DNA from: MAG-120531 sp041163765
GTDB taxonomy: Bacteria; Bacteroidota; Bacteroidia; Flavobacteriales; Flavobacteriaceae
DNA: 10,128 nucleotides
Assembly: GCA_041163765.1 (NCBI GenBank)
Contig: JBEAQS010000139.1
Location: forward strand, 1-10,128
Reading direction: 5' to 3'
This document shows, in pieces, positions 6,916 to 10,128 of this stretch. How positions within the stretch are numbered: position 1 is the first letter of the stretch; each line of letters starts with the position of its first letter. Below the pieces are notes generated by a model. The model was given only the letters and a program-made list of their open reading frames with translations, ran no database searches and was not told the origin of the DNA. The position numbers were made by a program, and so were the translations under genes.

Positions 6916-7491
6916 ATGAGAAGAATATATTTATGGGTCATGGCATTTACCCTGGTTTCTTGCCAAAATAGTCCGATCCAAGAGTTTTTTGCCCAAAAAC
7001 AAGAAGATCCTCAATTTAATAGCTTGGTGCTGCCAGCCAGCCTGTTGGGTATTGCACAAGACAGTTTGAGTGAGCAACAAAGAGAAGCGGTTAATAGCCT
7101 AAAGAAAGTTCACCTGATTTGGCAAGAAAAAGACAGTGTACACACGGATATTTCAGCGGCCATTCTTCAAGCACAAGCAGCTCTTCAAGATCCAAATTAT
7201 GAGACAATGATCAAGGTGCAAATGCCCTGGGGACAAGGTCAAGTGTTATTTAAGGGAACTGAAGATGCAGTGGATGAGTTCATTGTTATGGGGGCTCGCG
7301 ATAGCCTGTTGGTCATGGCGCGCATCATGGGAGACAACATGCACCCCAAATACTTGATGCCATTTTTATCGTCTATGAATCAAGCACAGCCCGACATGGA
7401 AGCGCTTAAACCACTGATGATGATGCTTCAAGAAAAGGAAGTATTGCCCGCACCCATACAAGTGACAGACACTTTAACAAAAAAGTCTTAA
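6916..7491 (+). CDS. DUF4252-like lipoprotein
   Basis: A 191-residue predicted lipoprotein: MRRIYLWVMAFTLVSC, with the lipobox LVSC at 13-16. Although diverged, it follows the same order of segments as the preceding gene product: FNSLVLPASLL, then NSLKKVHLIWQ, YETMIKVQMPWGQGQVLFKG, AVDEFIVMGARD and VMARIMGDNMHPKYLMPFLS. I therefore call it a second DUF4252 member. It is unusually methionine-rich (14 of 191), with a cluster PLMMMLQ near residue 167. It begins three bases after the previous stop, so it is last in a four-gene operon. The stop TAA overlaps the stop of purB on the opposite strand by four bases. Function unknown; outer-membrane or periplasmic-face anchoring is inferred. Confidence 0.78.
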   Translation: MRRIYLWVMAFTLVSCQNSPIQEFFAQKQEDPQFNSLVLPASLLGIAQDSLSEQQREAVNSLKKVHLIWQEKDSVHTDISAAILQAQAALQDPNYETMIKVQMPWGQGQVLFKGTEDAVDEFIVMGARDSLLVMARIMGDNMHPKYLMPFLSSMNQAQPDMEALKPLMMMLQEKEVLPAPIQVTDTLTKKS

Positions 7492-8831
7492 ATCCCTGTG
7501 TAGTTTTGGGGGGTGATCAGCCTCAAACTTTCTTTAACAGATTCGTCCACTTCAAGCCCATCAATAAATTGGCGCATGGATTGGGCGTTTATCTTTTCAT
7601 GGGTTCTGGTGAGTCCTTTTAACGCTTCATAAGGATTTGGGTACCCTTCTCTTCGAAGGATTGTTTGAATAGCCTCAGCAACTACGGCCCAATTATCTTC
7701 GAGGTCTTGGTTGATTTTTTGCTGGTTGAGCACTAATTTACCCAAACCTTTAGCGGTAGATTGTATACCGATTAATCCATGGGCCCAAGGTGTGCCGATG
7801 TTGCGCAATACAGTACTGTCTGTTAAATCTCTTTGAAGTCTTGAAATGGGCAATTTCTCGGCCATGAAGGAAAGCAATGCATTGGCGACGCCAAAGTTAC
7901 CCTCAGCATTTTCAAAATCAATAGGATTTACCTTATGAGGCATAGCAGATGACCCAATTTCTCCGGCTTTGATTTGCTGTTTAAAATAATCCATAGAAAT
8001 GTAGGACCAGATGTCCCTATCTAAATCGATCAAGATGGTGTGAATTCTTTTCATGCCATCCATCAATGCTGCTAGGTGGTCGTAATGCTCAATCTGTGTG
8101 GTGGGAAATGAGTGGTGAAGTCCTAGAACTCTCTCTACAAAATCCTGGCCAAATGCTCTCCAATCAAACTCTGGGTAGGCGACGTGATGCGCGTTGTAGT
8201 TTCCGGTGGCTCCACCAAATTTTGCGGCATGTGGAACATGAGCTATGCTGCTCATCTGTTGATGGAGACGTTCGACAAATACCTGGATTTCTTTTCCTAA
8301 TCGAGTAGGAGAGGCTGGTTGTCCATGCGTACGCGCCAACATTGGCACCTCTTTCCATTGTTCCGCCAGTTGTGAGAGCTGTTGGATGAGCGATTGAATG
8401 GAGGGGGCATATACCTGATTCCAAGCCTCTTTGATGGACAAAGGTATTGCCGTATTGTTGATGTCTTGGGACGTTAATCCAAAATGGATAAACTCTTTAT
8501 AGGCTTCCCACCCCTGCTGATCAAAAAATTGTTTGATCAAATATTCGACCGCCTTAACGTCGTGGTTAGTAACCTGCTCGATGCGTTTTACTTCCAAGGC
8601 TTGCTCGGTCGTAAAATCTGTGTACAAGGAACGCAATTGAGGAAACCCCGATGTAGGAAATGAAGCGAGTTGAGGGATCCCGAACTCACAAAGCGCGATG
8701 AAGTACTCAACTTCAACACGCACTCGATACTGAATTAAAGCGTATTCTGAAAAATAGGGCGATAACGCCTTTGTTTTATCGGCATATCGGCCATCTACAG
8801 GGGAAATGGCATTGAGGGCTATGGTAGACAT
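7488..8831 (-). CDS. purB: Adenylosuccinate lyase
   Basis: Cytosolic enzyme of 447 residues (E. coli PurB has 456) that releases fumarate twice in purine synthesis: SAICAR to AICAR, and adenylosuccinate to AMP. The N-terminus STIALNAISPVDGRYADKT is typical of the long PurB class. Other signatures are KRIEQVTNHDVKAVEY (82-97), FGLTSQDINNTA (117-128), ARTHGQPASPTRLGKE (166-181, with the conserved His169) and the fumarate-lyase signature GSSAMPHKVNPIDFENAEGN (293-312, catalytic Ser in SS). An in-frame ATG at 8852 would add seven residues, but that codon lies inside the predicted -7 box, so the ATG at 8831 is preferred. It is not grouped with other purine genes here. The 3' end meets the DUF4252 lipoprotein gene tail-to-tail. 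Confidence 0.97.
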   Translation of the reverse strand: MSTIALNAISPVDGRYADKTKALSPYFSEYALIQYRVRVEVEYFIALCEFGIPQLASFPTSGFPQLRSLYTDFTTEQALEVKRIEQVTNHDVKAVEYLIKQFFDQQGWEAYKEFIHFGLTSQDINNTAIPLSIKEAWNQVYAPSIQSLIQQLSQLAEQWKEVPMLARTHGQPASPTRLGKEIQVFVERLHQQMSSIAHVPHAAKFGGATGNYNAHHVAYPEFDWRAFGQDFVERVLGLHHSFPTTQIEHYDHLAALMDGMKRIHTILIDLDRDIWSYISMDYFKQQIKAGEIGSSAMPHKVNPIDFENAEGNFGVANALLSFMAEKLPISRLQRDLTDSTVLRNIGTPWAHGLIGIQSTAKGLGKLVLNQQKINQDLEDNWAVVAEAIQTILRREGYPNPYEALKGLTRTHEKINAQSMRQFIDGLEVDESVKESLRLITPQNYTGI

Positions 8832-8849
8832 GGTCTGCGTATTAAAGGG

Positions 8850-8877
8850 CAAATATAGTCATTTGAAACGAGTCAAA
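8850..8877 (-). promoter_or_regulatory. Predicted purB promoter
   Basis: Read on the minus strand, TTTG (complement of 8874-8877) is followed after 16 bases by TATATTTG (complement of 8850-8857), an exact TAnnTTTG -7 box. The spacing is one base below the usual 17-23. Transcription would start near 8845, giving purB a leader of about 14 bases. It fills the 60-base gap after the amylase gene, so purB need not depend on read-through. Confidence 0.5.
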
Positions 8878-8891
8878 TTCTTCGTTTTCGC

Positions 8892-10128
8892 CTAGTTTTC
8901 TTGCAAAAGAACCGTATCAAATGGGGTGTCTATTACTAAAACACCCTGCTTAACTTCAGCTGAACTACCCGAGTAGGCATCCATCAATAGCGTGCCATCA
9001 GCCCACATGGACTGCACCTTGATTTTTTTTAACCCCAAAGGCTGTTCCAGCCCTATGATCACTCGATCATCTTTATAGGTTCTGGAAAAAGCATAAGGCG
9101 CTTCTTGGATTAATTGATGTACACCTTTGCCGACACTGAGGTGGGCACGTCTGAATTTACCTAGCTTTTGCCAGTGGGATAGATTTTCAGCTACTAGTGG
9201 ATCGCTTAAGCTCGCCCAATCCATGGGAGTTCTCAGGTTGGCATCACCAACAGCTCCCTCGAAAGTAAGCGGTCTATTGACTTCATCACCATAGTAAATT
9301 TGGGCTCCTCCTGGTGATAGAAGCAAAACATTGGCTGCTTTTTTGCCTTGAGTGCGGTCTTTGTCATAAGCATCTCCATCATCGTGAGAGTCGATGTAGT
9401 TTAACAACCCTTTTCCTTGGTGGGTTGTTTGTAGGTAGTTGTTTTGTTCAGAAAACAGGGCTTCATAACCTTTTTTAGCTTCGTGTTTAAAACCAAAATG
9501 AATCATGGCGTTAAAGCCATATTGATAGTAATCCACTATTTTATCCCCAAATGAATAGGCTGTTCCTCCTGCTGGGTGATAACCGTACACTTCTCCTACC
9601 ATATAAAAAGGTGTTTCGCCCAATGTTTGTTCGGGATGGTCTGCTCTCCACTGACTCAAAGCCCAGGAAGACTGTTCATACAACATGGTCCAAGCATCCT
9701 CAGAGGCGTGTTTAGCCGTATCTACCCTAAATCCATCGACACCTAACTCACGCACATAATCCGTGAGCCATTTGACGATATAGGCTTTTGGACTTCTCGG
9801 ATAACCTGTGCGCTGAAAAAACGCTTCGAGTTCCTCCACTTCTTGAGCCAATCTGCCTTCAGCAGTCCATTTTTCCACCAAAGAGACCGGCAGCATCACA
9901 GGTTCATTGGACTCGGTGATGATGTCCGGCAGATTGGCCACAAGGGTACACGCTGTAGTACCTGAGTAGTTTTGAAAGTCACACACAGGGCTTAATCGCA
10001 CCCAATCACTAGGCCAAGCAGCATCCATGTCAGTAACAGGACCAGTATGGTTTAGGACAGCATCAAGTACTACCCTGATTTGATGTTTGTGCGCCGTGTC
10101 AATCAGGTTTTTTAAGTCTTCGATAGTC
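8892..10128 (-). CDS. GH13 alpha-amylase, MalS-like, 5' part missing
   Basis: The last 411 residues of a family 13 glycoside hydrolase that cleaves alpha-1,4-glucans; the 5' end lies beyond the right edge. The frame stays open to the edge, and an internal Met at 10028 is not the start because conserved region I (LDAVLNH) lies upstream at about 10048-10065. Region II is GFRVDTAKH with the nucleophile Asp at 9720-9722, region III is MVGEV with the acid Glu at 9591-9593, and region IV is YIDSHDD with its Asp at 9381-9383, so the catalytic triad is intact. The segment between regions I and II (SPVCDF...TTACTLVANLPDI...TES) and the FRVDTAKH sequence resemble the periplasmic amylase MalS. Two cysteines there, 11 residues apart, could form a disulfide, which also suggests export. 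A short C-terminal beta domain ends in VLLQEN. The signal peptide, if any, is not visible. Confidence 0.92.
   Translation of the reverse strand, partial: TIEDLKNLIDTAHKHQIRVVLDAVLNHTGPVTDMDAAWPSDWVRLSPVCDFQNYSGTTACTLVANLPDIITESNEPVMLPVSLVEKWTAEGRLAQEVEELEAFFQRTGYPRSPKAYIVKWLTDYVRELGVDGFRVDTAKHASEDAWTMLYEQSSWALSQWRADHPEQTLGETPFYMVGEVYGYHPAGGTAYSFGDKIVDYYQYGFNAMIHFGFKHEAKKGYEALFSEQNNYLQTTHQGKGLLNYIDSHDDGDAYDKDRTQGKKAANVLLLSPGGAQIYYGDEVNRPLTFEGAVGDANLRTPMDWASLSDPLVAENLSHWQKLGKFRRAHLSVGKGVHQLIQEAPYAFSRTYKDDRVIIGLEQPLGLKKIKVQSMWADGTLLMDAYSGSSAEVKQGVLVIDTPFDTVLLQEN

Noticed and set aside
8164..8424. Minus-strand open frame inside purB
   Set aside because: It is in a different frame from the fully conserved adenylosuccinate lyase.
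8865..8889. Hairpin AAACGA/TCGTTT between the amylase and purB genes as a terminator
   Set aside because: The stem is only about six A/T-rich pairs with no T-run following on the minus strand, and it overlaps the predicted purB promoter.

Overview
The window looks like a chromosomal segment of a Bacteroidota member, most likely Flavobacteriia or a close relative. The evidence is two DUF4252 proteins, a flavobacterial-type ECF sigma factor operon, an S41 lipoprotein with a short lipobox, TAnnTTTG-type -7 promoter boxes and the absence of clear Shine-Dalgarno sequences. I see no mobile element, CRISPR array, tRNA or rRNA. Coding density is very high, and every gap is under 300 bases.

Region 1 (1-3802) is a vitamin B12 uptake locus built around a divergent control region. 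On the minus strand, a periplasmic binding protein (btuF-like) is followed by a FecCD/BtuC-type permease that overlaps it by one base and runs off the left edge. On the plus strand, a clear cobalamin riboswitch (about 1690-1864) precedes a TonB-dependent receptor (btuB-like). The receptor would bring corrinoids across the outer membrane, the binding protein would capture them, and the permease, with an ATPase presumably outside the window, would move them inward. The riboswitch is what assigns the substrate to B12 rather than siderophore or heme. Only the receptor transcript carries an aptamer.

Region 2 (3784-5289, minus) is a lipoprotein of the S41 (C-terminal processing) protease family with a PDZ-like domain. 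It converges on btuB with a 19-base overlap of coding ends.

Region 3 (5368-7491, plus) is a compact four-gene operon: ECF sigma factor, single-pass anti-sigma-like protein, DUF4252 exported protein and DUF4252-like lipoprotein. Its promoter-like sequence (TTTGTAACAAA, 16 bases, CGTCTA) suggests autoregulation. This envelope-signalling module is conserved in the phylum but functionally obscure, and it is the best candidate here for undescribed biology.

Region 4 (7488-10128, minus) holds purB (adenylosuccinate lyase) with its own promoter, preceded by the 3' part of a MalS-like GH13 alpha-amylase that runs off the right edge. purB and the last DUF4252 gene overlap tail-to-tail by four bases.

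Overall this is mostly ordinary housekeeping and nutrient-uptake sequence. The points worth a second look are the asymmetric riboswitch control, the almost leaderless ECF promoter, the paired DUF4252 proteins, and the two overlapping convergent gene pairs with no terminator between them.
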